Below, piece after piece: positions 8,114 through 16,610 of a stretch of 64,000 nucleotides of DNA (positions within the stretch are counted from its first letter, which is position 1; each line of letters opens with the position of its first letter). The position numbers were made by a program, and so were the translations under genes. The stretch comes from Deinococcus ficus. GTDB lineage: Bacteria > Deinococcota > Deinococci > Deinococcales > Deinococcaceae. The DNA is taken from contig NZ_CP021081.1 in assembly GCF_003444775.1 (NCBI RefSeq), positions 2,096,001-2,160,000 of the forward strand, given 5' to 3'. The notes beneath the pieces are model-generated. The model was not told the origin of the DNA and made no database searches. It saw only the letters and a list, made by a program, of their open reading frames with translations.

Positions 8114-10341
8114 GCGTTCACCCCCAGGATTTTCAGGGTCAGCGGCACGACCCGCAGGGCGCGCTCCTCGTGCAGGGCGGCCGCGGCCAGAGGGGCCCGG
8201 CCATTGCCGCCGCGGAGCTGCCCGCCGATGGCGCGGCGTTCGGCCTTCTCGAAGCGGGAGAACACGCGCCGCAGCAGCGGCAGCACCTCCTGGAACACCG
8301 CGGCGTCCAGGCCGGTGAGCCAGCCGTCCAGCAGCGCCAGCAGGGCCGCGTCGTGAATCAGCAGGGTGCCGCTGTGGCCCAGGAAGCCGTCCAGCCACTC
8401 GGTCACGGCGAGCGGCGCGGCGGCGCCCAGCGCGACGCTCAGGCGGCGTTCCACCTCGGCAGGGTCCAGCTGCCCGGCGTCGCGCAGGCGGCGCACGGCG
8501 TCCCCGACCAGCAGGGGGTGGGCGTCCTCGCGGTCCGCGAGGCGGCGCAGGGCGGCCTGCCACTCGCTCAGGGCGGCCGGGTCGTCCAGCAGGCGCACGC
8601 TGGCGTCGCCGTCCTGCACGGCGCTCCTCAGGTCCTGCGCGGCGTCCCCGGCCAGACCCACGGCGGCGGTGGGGACGCCCACGCTGGCCCGGGTGAGCAG
8701 CGTGCGGAAGGTCGCCTCGGCGTTCAGATCGCGGTCGCCGTCCCGGCCACGGACGTCGCCGTACCGCGCGAGGCGGGCCAGGGGCGGCAGGGCACCCAGC
8801 AGGTCGGTCACGTCGGCGTTCAGGGCGGCGCGGGCGTTCAGGGCGTCCAGGGCGGGTGGCACGGCGGCCCGCAGGTCCGCGTACCGGACCGCTTCGAGCA
8901 GGGCCGTCAGGTCGCTCAGGCGGGCGCTGCCGTGCGCGCGTTCCACGGCGAGGGTGGTGGCGGCCTGTTCCACGGTCTGCCCGGCGCGGCTGGCTTCCAC
9001 GAGCCGTACGCTGAACTCCGGTTTCCAGGCCAGCGCCCAGGCTTCCTTGAAGGTGCCGCGCCCGCCCGCGTGCCGTTCCTGCGCCCAGGGCACGTTCAGC
9101 AGGTTCAGGCGGTGAAACAGCGCGGAGCGGGCCAGGTCGGTGTCCTGCCGCAGGTCCAGGGTGAGGTCGTGCGGCTCGGCCTGCACCTTCAGCCGCAGGG
9201 TCTTCTGCAGCCGGGCGAGGTCCTGCGCGAGCGGCACGGTGGGGGTGTCTTCCGGCACGCGGCCCAGCGCCTCGCCCACGATCAGTTTCGCCTCCACCAG
9301 GCGCAGCGGCAGGTCGCTGTCCCAGCCGAACACGCTCAGGGTCGCCTCGTTCAGTTCGTCCAGGCCGGGCACGGCGCGGCCACGCAGGGCGGCCAGGGTG
9401 TTCGCCAGGCGGGTCGCCTCGATCACGCTGGCGCTGCTGGCGTCCAGGCGTTCGCCGCGCAGCAGCCGGGCGGCGCGCGCGAACCACCGTTCGGTGACGT
9501 GCTCGGGGGTGGTGAACAGGTGGTGGTAGTACCCGGGGGACCGGACGCCCGCGCTGTACCCGCTGCTGGCGCTCAGGCGGCCGTGCGTCCACGGCACCCA
9601 GGTGAGCGTGACCTTCGTTTTCGGCAGGCCGCGCAGCAGGGCGGCGTCCTCCCGGGCCCGGACCTGCGTGACGTCCAGGGCGGGGGCGTGCCACGCGCCG
9701 CACACCACGGCGATGCGCCCGAAGCCTTCTTTCTGCGCGGCGCGGATGGTCTGGCGCATGAAGGCCTCGCGCTGCGCCTCGTGGCCCCTGGCGGGCCCGG
9801 CGTCCGCGCGCACGGCGTGCATGGCCTCCAGGACCGCGCCGAACACGTCCAGGTCATGGCCGCGGGCTTCGACCAGCGTCTCCCACCACGGTTCGAAGTC
9901 GGCGTACCCGGCGGCGGCGGCCAGCAGCCTGAGCGGGTCGGTGCGCAGCTCCGTGTCGGGTTCGGGGGTGTCAGTGCCCACCAGCAGCCCCTCCGCTTCG
10001 GCGTCCAGGCGGTCTTCGGCGGTGGCGCCCACGGTGGCGCTGGCGGGGAGGTCCATGAAGCGGGCCGGCACGCCCGCCTGGGCCGCCCAGCGGAACGCCA
10101 CGTATTCCGGGCTGAAGGCCGCGAACGGCCAGAAGGACGCGCGGGCGGGGTCGCCGGTGGCGTAGGCGAGCAGGGCCACCGGGGGCTCCAGGTCCTCGCG
10201 GGTCAGGAAGGGCAGCACCGCGTCGCCGTCGGCGGGGCCTTCCACCAGCAGCATGTCGGGCTGGAGGGCGCGCAGGGCGTGGTCCAGGCTGCGGGCGCTG
10301 CCGGGGCCATGGTGCCGGATGGGGAAGATGGAGACGGTCAC
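8110..10341 (-). CDS. DUF5682 family protein
   Basis: The 743-residue protein starts (GTG) with MTVSIFPIRHHGPGSARSL, the conserved N-terminus of DUF5682, followed by LLVEGPADGD. The family superficially resembles the TraB/erythromycin-esterase-like fold near the N-terminus (IRHHGPGS, VEGP, CGAWHAPAL). Its biochemical activity is unknown to me. It is the first gene of the two-gene half-operon with the VWA protein. Its promoter region contains the 17-bp palindrome described below. The other members of the same conserved cluster lie 6 kb away on the same strand. Confidence 0.82.
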   Translation of the reverse strand: MTVSIFPIRHHGPGSARSLDHALRALQPDMLLVEGPADGDAVLPFLTREDLEPPVALLAYATGDPARASFWPFAAFSPEYVAFRWAAQAGVPARFMDLPASATVGATAEDRLDAEAEGLLVGTDTPEPDTELRTDPLRLLAAAAGYADFEPWWETLVEARGHDLDVFGAVLEAMHAVRADAGPARGHEAQREAFMRQTIRAAQKEGFGRIAVVCGAWHAPALDVTQVRAREDAALLRGLPKTKVTLTWVPWTHGRLSASSGYSAGVRSPGYYHHLFTTPEHVTERWFARAARLLRGERLDASSASVIEATRLANTLAALRGRAVPGLDELNEATLSVFGWDSDLPLRLVEAKLIVGEALGRVPEDTPTVPLAQDLARLQKTLRLKVQAEPHDLTLDLRQDTDLARSALFHRLNLLNVPWAQERHAGGRGTFKEAWALAWKPEFSVRLVEASRAGQTVEQAATTLAVERAHGSARLSDLTALLEAVRYADLRAAVPPALDALNARAALNADVTDLLGALPPLARLARYGDVRGRDGDRDLNAEATFRTLLTRASVGVPTAAVGLAGDAAQDLRSAVQDGDASVRLLDDPAALSEWQAALRRLADREDAHPLLVGDAVRRLRDAGQLDPAEVERRLSVALGAAAPLAVTEWLDGFLGHSGTLLIHDAALLALLDGWLTGLDAAVFQEVLPLLRRVFSRFEKAERRAIGGQLRGGNGRAPLAAAALHEERALRVVPLTLKILGVNA

Positions 10342-10428
10342 GCGCCGGGCCTCGCGGGGTGGGGGTGTGGGGGGCAGGGGGTGGGCTGGGGCATGGGGTC
10401 CTTGGGGGAGCGGGGTGGCTTCCCGTTC

Positions 10429-10466
10429 AGATTAGGTCACCGCTTACGATTACGTCAATAACGTAA
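10429..10466 (-). promoter_or_regulatory. Promoter with RDRM-like operator, DUF5682-VWA
   Basis: On the minus strand TTGACG (10453-10458) and TAATCT (10429-10434) are spaced 18 bases apart. The -35 box is embedded in the 17-bp palindrome TTACGTTATTGACGTAA (10450-10466), with six-base half-sites TTACGT/ACGTAA. From memory the Deinococcus RDRM bound by DdrO is a 17-bp palindrome close to TTATGTnATTGACATAA. This site would fit with symmetric T-to-C and A-to-G changes. The same arrangement occurs upstream of the SWIM gene. Confidence 0.65.
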
Positions 10467-10601
10467 TCACGCGGGCGTGTCCCTGCCCCCTGGCCGGGGA
10501 GGCATTCGGCTCCCGCCCGGCCGCTACAGTCCCCTTGACCCATCCAGGTCCACCCGGATGGCCCCTTTCCCCCCTCGCTCCCCCTCAAGGACGGACCGAC
10601 C

Positions 10602-12161
10602 ATGGAAGACAACCACGACCAGCTCGCCACCCTGCGGCAGATGCGCCAGCGCGCCGTGCAGGGCGGCGGGCCGGCCCGCATTCAGGCCCAGCACGCCCGC
10701 GGCAAGATGACCGCCCGCGAGCGACTGGCGCTGCTGCTCGACGAGGACTCCTTCCAGGAACTCGGCGCGCTCGCCACGCACCAGCAGACCGACTTCGGCA
10801 TGGACCACCAGCGCTACCCCGGCGACGGCGTTGTCACGGGCTTCGGCAAGGTCAACGGCCGCCGCGTGGCGGTGTTCGCGCAGGATTTCACGGTGCTGGG
10901 CGGGTCCTTCAGCGAGGTGCAGGCGCAGAAGATCAGCCGCATCCAGGACCTCGCGCTGGCCAGCGGCATCCCGATCATCGGCCTGAACGACTCGGGCGGC
11001 GCGCGCGTGCAGGAGGGCGTGCGCAGCCTCGCGGCGTACGGGGAGCTGTTCGTGCGGAACGTGATGGCCTCCGGCGTGATCCCGCAGATTTCCCTGATCC
11101 TGGGGCCCTGCGCGGGCGGGGCGGTGTACTCCCCGGCCCTGACGGACTTCGTGATCATGGCCGAGGGCACCAGCAACATGTTCCTGACCGGGCCGGACAT
11201 CGTGCAGGCCGTCACCGGCGAGCAGGTGACGGCCGAGACGCTGGGCGGCGCGTGGGTGCACAACTCGCGCAGCGGCGTGGCGCACTTCGTGACCCCCGAC
11301 GAACAGGACGCGCTGGCGCTCACCAAGGTGCTGCTGGGCTACCTGCCGCAGAACAACCACGACGACGCCCCCCACCTCACGCCGCACGACTCGCCCGACC
11401 GCATGGACGAACGCCTGAACAGCGTGATTCCCGCCGACGACCGCGAGGCGTACGACATGCGGACCGTGCTCGGCATGATCTTCGACCCGGGCAGCCTGCT
11501 GGAAGTGCACGAGCACTACGCGAAAAACGCCGTGACCGCCTTCGCGCGCCTGGATGGCTACCCGGTGGGCGTCGTCGCCAACCAGCCGACCGTCCTGGCC
11601 GGCGCGCTGGACATCGACAGCAGCGACAAGATCAGCCGCTTCATCCGCATCTGCGACATGTACAACCTGCCGCTGATCACCTTCGTGGACTGCCCCGGGT
11701 ACCTGCCCGGCACCGACCAGGAGCATCTGGGCGTGATCCGGCACGGCGCGAAGATCATCTACTCGTACTGCCAGGCGACCGTGCCCAAGATCAGCGTGGT
11801 GACCCGCAAGGCCATCGGCGGCAGTTACGTCGCCATGAGCAGCAAGCAGATGCGCAACGACGTGGCCTTTGCGTGGCCCACCGCGCAGATCGCCGTGATG
11901 GGCGCCGAGGGCGCCGCCCGGCTGCTCAACCGCGCCGCCATCGCGCAGGCCGACGACCCCGCCGGGGTCGAGGCGCAGTTCATCCGGGAGTACCGGGAGA
12001 AGTTCTTCAACCCGTACCGCGCCGCCGACCTGGGCCAGATCGACGAGGTGATCGAACCCCGCGAGACCCGGCCCCGGCTCATTCGCGCGCTGGAGGTCCT
12101 GCGGACCAAGGTGCAGGCCCAGGGCGTGATGCCCAAGAAGCACGGGCTCTTCCCGGTGTGA
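10602..12161 (+). CDS. mmdA: Methylmalonyl-CoA decarboxylase alpha (carboxyltransferase)
   Basis: The 519-residue protein belongs to the acyl-CoA carboxylase beta / carboxyltransferase family. It has the N-terminal ARGKMTARERL segment, oxyanion-hole Gly motifs (NDSGGARVQEGV; GPCAGGAVYSPAL) and a C-terminal crotonase-like half ending PKKHGLFPV. Alone it could be a propionyl-CoA carboxylase beta subunit. The next three genes (OadG-like, biotin carrier, OadB-like) make a membrane sodium-pump decarboxylase much more likely. It would transfer the CO2 of methylmalonyl-CoA to biotin, giving propionyl-CoA. An AAGGA ribosome site lies about 10 bases before the ATG. Confidence 0.87.
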   Translation: MEDNHDQLATLRQMRQRAVQGGGPARIQAQHARGKMTARERLALLLDEDSFQELGALATHQQTDFGMDHQRYPGDGVVTGFGKVNGRRVAVFAQDFTVLGGSFSEVQAQKISRIQDLALASGIPIIGLNDSGGARVQEGVRSLAAYGELFVRNVMASGVIPQISLILGPCAGGAVYSPALTDFVIMAEGTSNMFLTGPDIVQAVTGEQVTAETLGGAWVHNSRSGVAHFVTPDEQDALALTKVLLGYLPQNNHDDAPHLTPHDSPDRMDERLNSVIPADDREAYDMRTVLGMIFDPGSLLEVHEHYAKNAVTAFARLDGYPVGVVANQPTVLAGALDIDSSDKISRFIRICDMYNLPLITFVDCPGYLPGTDQEHLGVIRHGAKIIYSYCQATVPKISVVTRKAIGGSYVAMSSKQMRNDVAFAWPTAQIAVMGAEGAARLLNRAAIAQADDPAGVEAQFIREYREKFFNPYRAADLGQIDEVIEPRETRPRLIRALEVLRTKVQAQGVMPKKHGLFPV

Positions 12162-12165
12162 CGCC

Positions 12166-12561
12166 ATGACCACAGACCTCCAGTTCGGGCTTCAGCTCAC
12201 CGTGGTCGGCATGGGCACCGTGTTCCTGCTGCTGGCCGTCCTGATGATTGTGCTCACCCTGATCGGGCGGCTGGACCGGCCGGCCGGCGGGGAAACCGTC
12301 CCCCCTCCCCTGCCGGACCACGCACCCGAGAGTCCGCCCGCCCCGGCCAAGCCCCCGGTCCTCCAGGTCCTGAGCGGCGGGCAGGACCTGGACGCGGACA
12401 CGCTCGCGGCGATCGCGGTGGCCGTGATCACGCACCGCGACGTGCGGCGCCAGCAGGCCGCGCCGGTCATGCGCACCCACCAGCCCGGCAGCCTCCAGCA
12501 CGCCAGCCGCTGGGTGACGCTGGGCCGCGCCCTGCAGAACCAGACGCCCCCCAAGAGGTAA
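12166..12561 (+). CDS. OadG-type small membrane subunit of decarboxylase
   Basis: The 131-residue protein has one N-terminal transmembrane helix (about residues 9-34, VVGMGTVFLLLAVLMIVLTL) and a Pro-rich linker. Its C-terminal segment (LAAIAVAVITHR) is shared with OadG/MmdD subunits. It would hold the carboxyltransferase and the membrane pump together. It starts 4 bases after mmdA and 6 bases before the biotin carrier gene, in one operon. Confidence 0.82.
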   Translation: MTTDLQFGLQLTVVGMGTVFLLLAVLMIVLTLIGRLDRPAGGETVPPPLPDHAPESPPAPAKPPVLQVLSGGQDLDADTLAAIAVAVITHRDVRRQQAAPVMRTHQPGSLQHASRWVTLGRALQNQTPPKR

Positions 12562-12567
12562 GGGAAG

Positions 12568-13041
12568 ATGCGACGCTACACCATCGAGATCAACGGGCAA
12601 CCCCACGTCATCGACGTGACCGAACTCACCGCCGACACCTTCCAGGTCACGGTCGGCGGGCAGCAGGTGCAGGTGCGCCTCGCGGACCACGACGACCTGG
12701 CGGGCGCCGTGATCGCCCCGCACATCGAGCCCCCGCTGGCCCCTGGGCGGGCCGCCCCAGGGCTCTCCCCGGTGACCGTGCCCGCCAGCCCGCCCCCCGC
12801 GCCCGCCGCGCCGCGCGGCGCCGGCCCCCGGATGACGGCGCCCATGCCCGGCGTGATCCTGGCCGTGACCACCCGGGTGGGCGCCGACGTGAAACGCGGG
12901 GAGGAACTGCTGGTGCTGGAGGCCATGAAGATGAAGAACAGCCTCCAGGCGCCCCGGGACGGCCGCGTCGCAGAGATCTGCGTGGCGGAGAAGCAACAGG
13001 TGAAGTACGGCGACCCGCTGATCCGCTTCGAGGAGGGCTGA
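12568..13041 (+). CDS. Biotin carrier subunit of decarboxylase
   Basis: The 157-residue protein has a C-terminal biotinyl domain with the canonical EAMKM motif near residue 117; the Lys carries biotin. A Pro/Ala-rich flexible linker precedes it at about residues 60-85, which lets the biotin swing between the carboxyltransferase and the membrane pump. The N-terminal 55 residues form a small beta domain similar to that in MmdC/OadA-type carriers. It lies third in the four-gene operon. Confidence 0.88.
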   Translation: MRRYTIEINGQPHVIDVTELTADTFQVTVGGQQVQVRLADHDDLAGAVIAPHIEPPLAPGRAAPGLSPVTVPASPPPAPAAPRGAGPRMTAPMPGVILAVTTRVGADVKRGEELLVLEAMKMKNSLQAPRDGRVAEICVAEKQQVKYGDPLIRFEEG

Positions 13042-13044
13042 GAC

Positions 13045-14169
13045 ATGTCCCCCGACACGCTGCACAGCCTGTTGCAGGGCCTGAACGCCGTGACCTGGCA
13101 GTCGCTGACCATGATCGCCGTGGGCTGCGCGCTGATCTGGCTGGCGGTGAAAAAGGAGTACGAGCCGCTGCTGCTGCTGCCCATCGGGGCAGGCGCGGTC
13201 CTGGCGAACCTGCCGCTGTCGCCGCTGGTGGGCGAGGACGGCATGCTGCGCCTCCTGTACGACGTCGGCGTGGGGAACGAGCTGTTCCCGCTGCTAATCT
13301 TCATCGGGATCGGCGCGCTCACCGATTTCGGGCCGCTGCTGGAAAACCCGAAGATGGTGCTGCTCGGCGCCGCCGGGCAGTTCGGGATCTTCCTGACGCT
13401 GATCCTGGCGCTGCTGCTGGGCTTCACGCACAACGAGGCCGCCTCCATCGGGATCATCGGCGCCATCGACGGGCCCACCAGCATCTACGTGAGCGGCATG
13501 CTCGCGCCACACATGCTGGGGCCGATCACGGTCGCGGCGTACAGCTACATGGCGCTGGTGCCGATCATCATGCCCCCCATCATGCGGCTGCTGACCACGA
13601 AGAAGGAACGGCAGATCCGCATGCCGTACTCGCAGCGGACCATCAGCCCGCGCACCCGCGTCCTCTTTCCCATCGTGGTGACGCTGCTGGTCGGCACGCT
13701 CGTGCCGTTCGCCACGCCCCTGATCGGCATGCTGATGCTGGGCAACCTGATGCGCGAGTCCCGGGTGGTGGAGCGGCTCACGAGTGCGAGCAGCAACGAG
13801 GTCGCCAACGCCGTGACCCTCTTCCTGGGCCTGGCGATCGGCAGCACCATGGTCGGCGAGCAGTTCCTGAAGCTCAGCACCCTGGCGATCCTGGGCCTGG
13901 GCATCGTGGCGTTCGGGCTGGACACCGCCGCCGGGCTGCTGTTCGGGAAGCTCATGAACGTCCTGTCGGGCGGGAAGTTCAACCCGCTGATCGGCGCGGC
14001 CGGCATCAGCGCCTTCCCGATGGCGGCGCGGGTGGTGCAGAAGGTCGCCAGCGAGGACGACTTCGAGAACTTCGTCCTGATGCACGCCATGGGCGCCAAC
14101 GCCGCCGGGCAGGTGGCATCGGTGGTGGCGGGCGGGGTGCTGCTGGCCCTGATGGGCGCCGGCGGGTAG
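13045..14169 (+). CDS. mmdB: Sodium-pump decarboxylase beta subunit
   Basis: The 374-residue polytopic membrane protein has about nine hydrophobic segments and matches the OadB/MmdB family. The signature DGPTSIYVSG (about residue 152), which contains the Asp essential for decarboxylation and Na+ transport in studied pumps, is present. A late TNPLIGAAGIS-type motif (NPLIGAAGISAFPMAARVVQ) is also seen. It decarboxylates carboxybiotin and exports Na+. The operon lacks an epimerase or mutase, so those would have to be elsewhere. Its stop is 6 bases from the end of the convergent kinase gene. Confidence 0.9.
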   Translation: MSPDTLHSLLQGLNAVTWQSLTMIAVGCALIWLAVKKEYEPLLLLPIGAGAVLANLPLSPLVGEDGMLRLLYDVGVGNELFPLLIFIGIGALTDFGPLLENPKMVLLGAAGQFGIFLTLILALLLGFTHNEAASIGIIGAIDGPTSIYVSGMLAPHMLGPITVAAYSYMALVPIIMPPIMRLLTTKKERQIRMPYSQRTISPRTRVLFPIVVTLLVGTLVPFATPLIGMLMLGNLMRESRVVERLTSASSNEVANAVTLFLGLAIGSTMVGEQFLKLSTLAILGLGIVAFGLDTAAGLLFGKLMNVLSGGKFNPLIGAAGISAFPMAARVVQKVASEDDFENFVLMHAMGANAAGQVASVVAGGVLLALMGAGG

Positions 14170-14175
14170 GCGCGC

Positions 14176-16464
14176 TCAGTCGGCGGCGGGCAGGGTGAAG
14201 TGGAAGGTGGTGCCCTGCCCGATCGCGCTGTCCAGCCAGATGCTGCCGCCGTGGCGTTCCACGATGCGCCGCGCGATGCTCAGGCCGATGCCGCTGCCCT
14301 CGTACTGCTCGCGGGTGTGCAGCCGCTGGAAGATCGTGAAGATGCGGTCGTAGTACTCCGGGGCGATGCCGATGCCGTTGTCCTGCACGTCGAACTGCAC
14401 GCGGCCGCCCTCGCGCACGGCGCGCACCTGAATGTGCGGCGCGCGGCCCGGCACGCTGAACTTCAGGGCGTTGCCGATCAGGTTCTGCATCACCTGCCGC
14501 ACCTGCGTGCCGTCGGCCCGCACGGCCGGCAGGGGGTCCACGGCCAGCGTGCCGCCCCGCTGCGCGAACTGCGTGCCCAGGTCCTGCCGGACGTCATCCA
14601 TCAGGCGGTTCATGTCCACCGGCTGCGGCGCGCGGCCCTGCGAGGTCACGCGGGAGAACGCCAGCAGGTCCTGAATGAGCTGGCTCATGCGGCGCGTGCC
14701 GTCGGTGATGTGCGCCACGTACTGCTGCGCGCGCGCGTCCCCGTGGTCCCCGTAGCGCCTGTTCAGCAGTTCCACGAAACTCGTCACGGTCCGCAGGGGT
14801 TCTTGCAGGTCGTGACTGGCGACGTACGCGAACTGCTCCAGTTCCCGGTTGCTGCGCTCCAGTTCCGCGGTGCGGCGCTGCAGGTCCTGCACGCCCTGCG
14901 CGCCCTCCAGCGCCAGGCCCAGGCTGCGCACCACCGTCTCCAGCAGCGCGCGGTCCGCGGGCGTCCAGGGGCGCAGGCTGTACAGCGCCACCGCGAACAC
15001 CCCGCGCACGGCGCCCTCGGTGATGACCGGCAGGGTGGCGGTCGCGACGATGCCGAGCGCCAGGTCCCCCAGGCGGTCGGTGCCCGCGTCGTACTCGCTC
15101 TGGTAGTGCGGCAGGCGCGTCTGCTGCGGGATCCGCAGGTTCTGCGTCTCGTCGAACGGCAGCCCGGCATCCACCGCCGCCTGAAGGTCCGCGCGCAGGG
15201 TGCCCAGCTGCGCGCGGGCGCGCCACACGTTTCCGTCGGGTTCGTAGTACAGCGCCACGCCGGGCGGGAGCTGCGCCAGCACGACCTCCATGGCCCGGCG
15301 GATCAGGGCGTAGGGATCGGTCTGGAAACTGAGGTCCCGGGTGAGGTCCGCGAAGCCCTCCAGCGCCCGGGTGCGCGCCTCCAGTTCGGCGTTCTGGCGT
15401 TCCAGGCGGTGCGCGGCCTCGCTGCGTTCCAGCGCCAGACCCAGGCTGCGGCCCACCGCGCGGATGATCGCCTGCTCGCGCGGCGTCCAGTCCCGCGCGA
15501 CCTGGGTGCCCAGGCCCAGCATGCCGCGCGGCTCGCCGTCCACGACGTACGGGTACATGGCGCCCGCGCCGTACATCCCGGAGTGCTCCACGCCCTCCCG
15601 CTCCGGTTCCCAGGCCGGCACGAGCACCAGCTGCCGGGTGCGCAGCGCCTCGGCGTAACTGGGCGCGTCCATGGGAATGCCCGCCCGGAGCGTGTCCGCG
15701 ACCGGCACCGGGATCTCCGGGGACAGCACCCGGGCCTTCCAGAGTCCGCCTTCCAGGTCGTAGTAGGCGGCGCTGACCGGCCCCAGGGTGCGCTGCAGCA
15801 CGTCGATGGCCTGCTGCGCCAGGGCGTGCACGTCCGTCAGGTCGGCGGCGGTTTCCGTGAACTGCACGAAGGCGTCCAGCGCGGCGCGTTCCACTTCCAG
15901 CGTGCGGGTGCGCTCCACCCGCTCGATGGCGCTGCCCAGGCTGCGGGTGATGCTTTCCAGCACCGCCCGGTCGGCGCGTGACCAGGGCAGCGGCGAGTTC
16001 AGGCCGAACGCGAACACGCCGCGCGGCTCCCCGCCGACCAGCATGGGAATGGTCGCCGTGGACTGCAGCTGCCCGACCGTCTCCCCTGTCAGGCGGTCCA
16101 GGGTCATGTCGTACGCCTGCTGGTACAGCGGCTGCCCGCTCTGCCAGGGAATCAGCAGGTTCTGCGTGTCCTCGAACGGCAGCCCGGCGTCCAGCAGGGC
16201 CTGCAGGCTGGGGCTGCCCAGGTCCCCCACCTGGGATTTCAGGCGCCACAGGCCGCCCTCGGGCTCGTAGTACACCGCGAACCCCTGCGGCAGCAGCGAC
16301 TGCGCCAGTTCCTGCGCCCGGCGGATCAGGGCGTAGGGATCGGTCTGGAAGCTGAGGTCCCGGGTGAGGTCCGCGAAGCCCTCCAGCGCCCGGGTGCGCG
16401 CCTCCAGTTCGGCCGTCTGCCAGGCCGGGCTGTCGGGTTCAGGAACGGGGTGGGCTTCCGCCAT
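14176..16464 (-). CDS. Multi-GAF sensor histidine kinase
   Basis: A soluble kinase of about 762 residues. Three GAF-type sensor domains come first, about residues 15-175, 180-345 and 345-500. The HisKA helix follows, with phospho-acceptor His in YVASHDLQEPLRTV. The ATPase domain has N-box NLIGNALKFS, DNGIGIAPE and GSGIGLSIARRIVERHGG. No transmembrane helix or receiver domain is seen. The linker before GAF1 and GAF3 is nearly identical (LEARTRALEGFADLTRDL), backed by a 98-bp DNA repeat. The start is uncertain: ATG 16464 has a GAGG upstream, while a frame to 16542 adds 26 Pro-rich residues. No response regulator is adjacent, so it is an orphan kinase. Confidence 0.85.
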   Translation of the reverse strand: MAEAHPVPEPDSPAWQTAELEARTRALEGFADLTRDLSFQTDPYALIRRAQELAQSLLPQGFAVYYEPEGGLWRLKSQVGDLGSPSLQALLDAGLPFEDTQNLLIPWQSGQPLYQQAYDMTLDRLTGETVGQLQSTATIPMLVGGEPRGVFAFGLNSPLPWSRADRAVLESITRSLGSAIERVERTRTLEVERAALDAFVQFTETAADLTDVHALAQQAIDVLQRTLGPVSAAYYDLEGGLWKARVLSPEIPVPVADTLRAGIPMDAPSYAEALRTRQLVLVPAWEPEREGVEHSGMYGAGAMYPYVVDGEPRGMLGLGTQVARDWTPREQAIIRAVGRSLGLALERSEAAHRLERQNAELEARTRALEGFADLTRDLSFQTDPYALIRRAMEVVLAQLPPGVALYYEPDGNVWRARAQLGTLRADLQAAVDAGLPFDETQNLRIPQQTRLPHYQSEYDAGTDRLGDLALGIVATATLPVITEGAVRGVFAVALYSLRPWTPADRALLETVVRSLGLALEGAQGVQDLQRRTAELERSNRELEQFAYVASHDLQEPLRTVTSFVELLNRRYGDHGDARAQQYVAHITDGTRRMSQLIQDLLAFSRVTSQGRAPQPVDMNRLMDDVRQDLGTQFAQRGGTLAVDPLPAVRADGTQVRQVMQNLIGNALKFSVPGRAPHIQVRAVREGGRVQFDVQDNGIGIAPEYYDRIFTIFQRLHTREQYEGSGIGLSIARRIVERHGGSIWLDSAIGQGTTFHFTLPAAD
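15293..15390. repeat. 98-bp direct repeat inside kinase gene, copy 1
   Basis: This copy is identical to 16316-16413 except at one base (aaact versus aagct). It encodes the linker and first helix before GAF3. Confidence 0.9.
16316..16413. repeat. 98-bp direct repeat inside kinase gene, copy 2
   Basis: This is the second copy, before GAF1. At 97 of 98 identical bases it is far more similar than the flanking GAF-coding DNA, suggesting recent duplication or gene conversion. Confidence 0.9.
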
Positions 16465-16610
16465 CACGGCCTCGGCAGGTGCCGGGCCGGGGGGCGGGCG
16501 GGCGGTAAGCGGCGGGGCGGGCACCACATGACAGCCCAGCATACGGGCCCGGCCGGCGGCCCCGACAGACCCCCACCCGTGAGGAATTGTTCACGTACGG
16601 TCGAGTCCGC

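Noticed and set aside
8170..10461. A 763-codon open frame on the plus strand
   Set aside because: It is antisense to DUF5682, which has clear family motifs. Long antisense frames are common in very GC-rich genes, and its translation is Gly/Gln/Val-rich without domains. The same holds for long frames opposite the kinase, MoxR and rib genes.
10602..14169. Propionyl-CoA carboxylase
   Set aside because: No biotin carboxylase subunit is present, while OadG- and OadB-like membrane subunits are, so a sodium-pump decarboxylase fits better.
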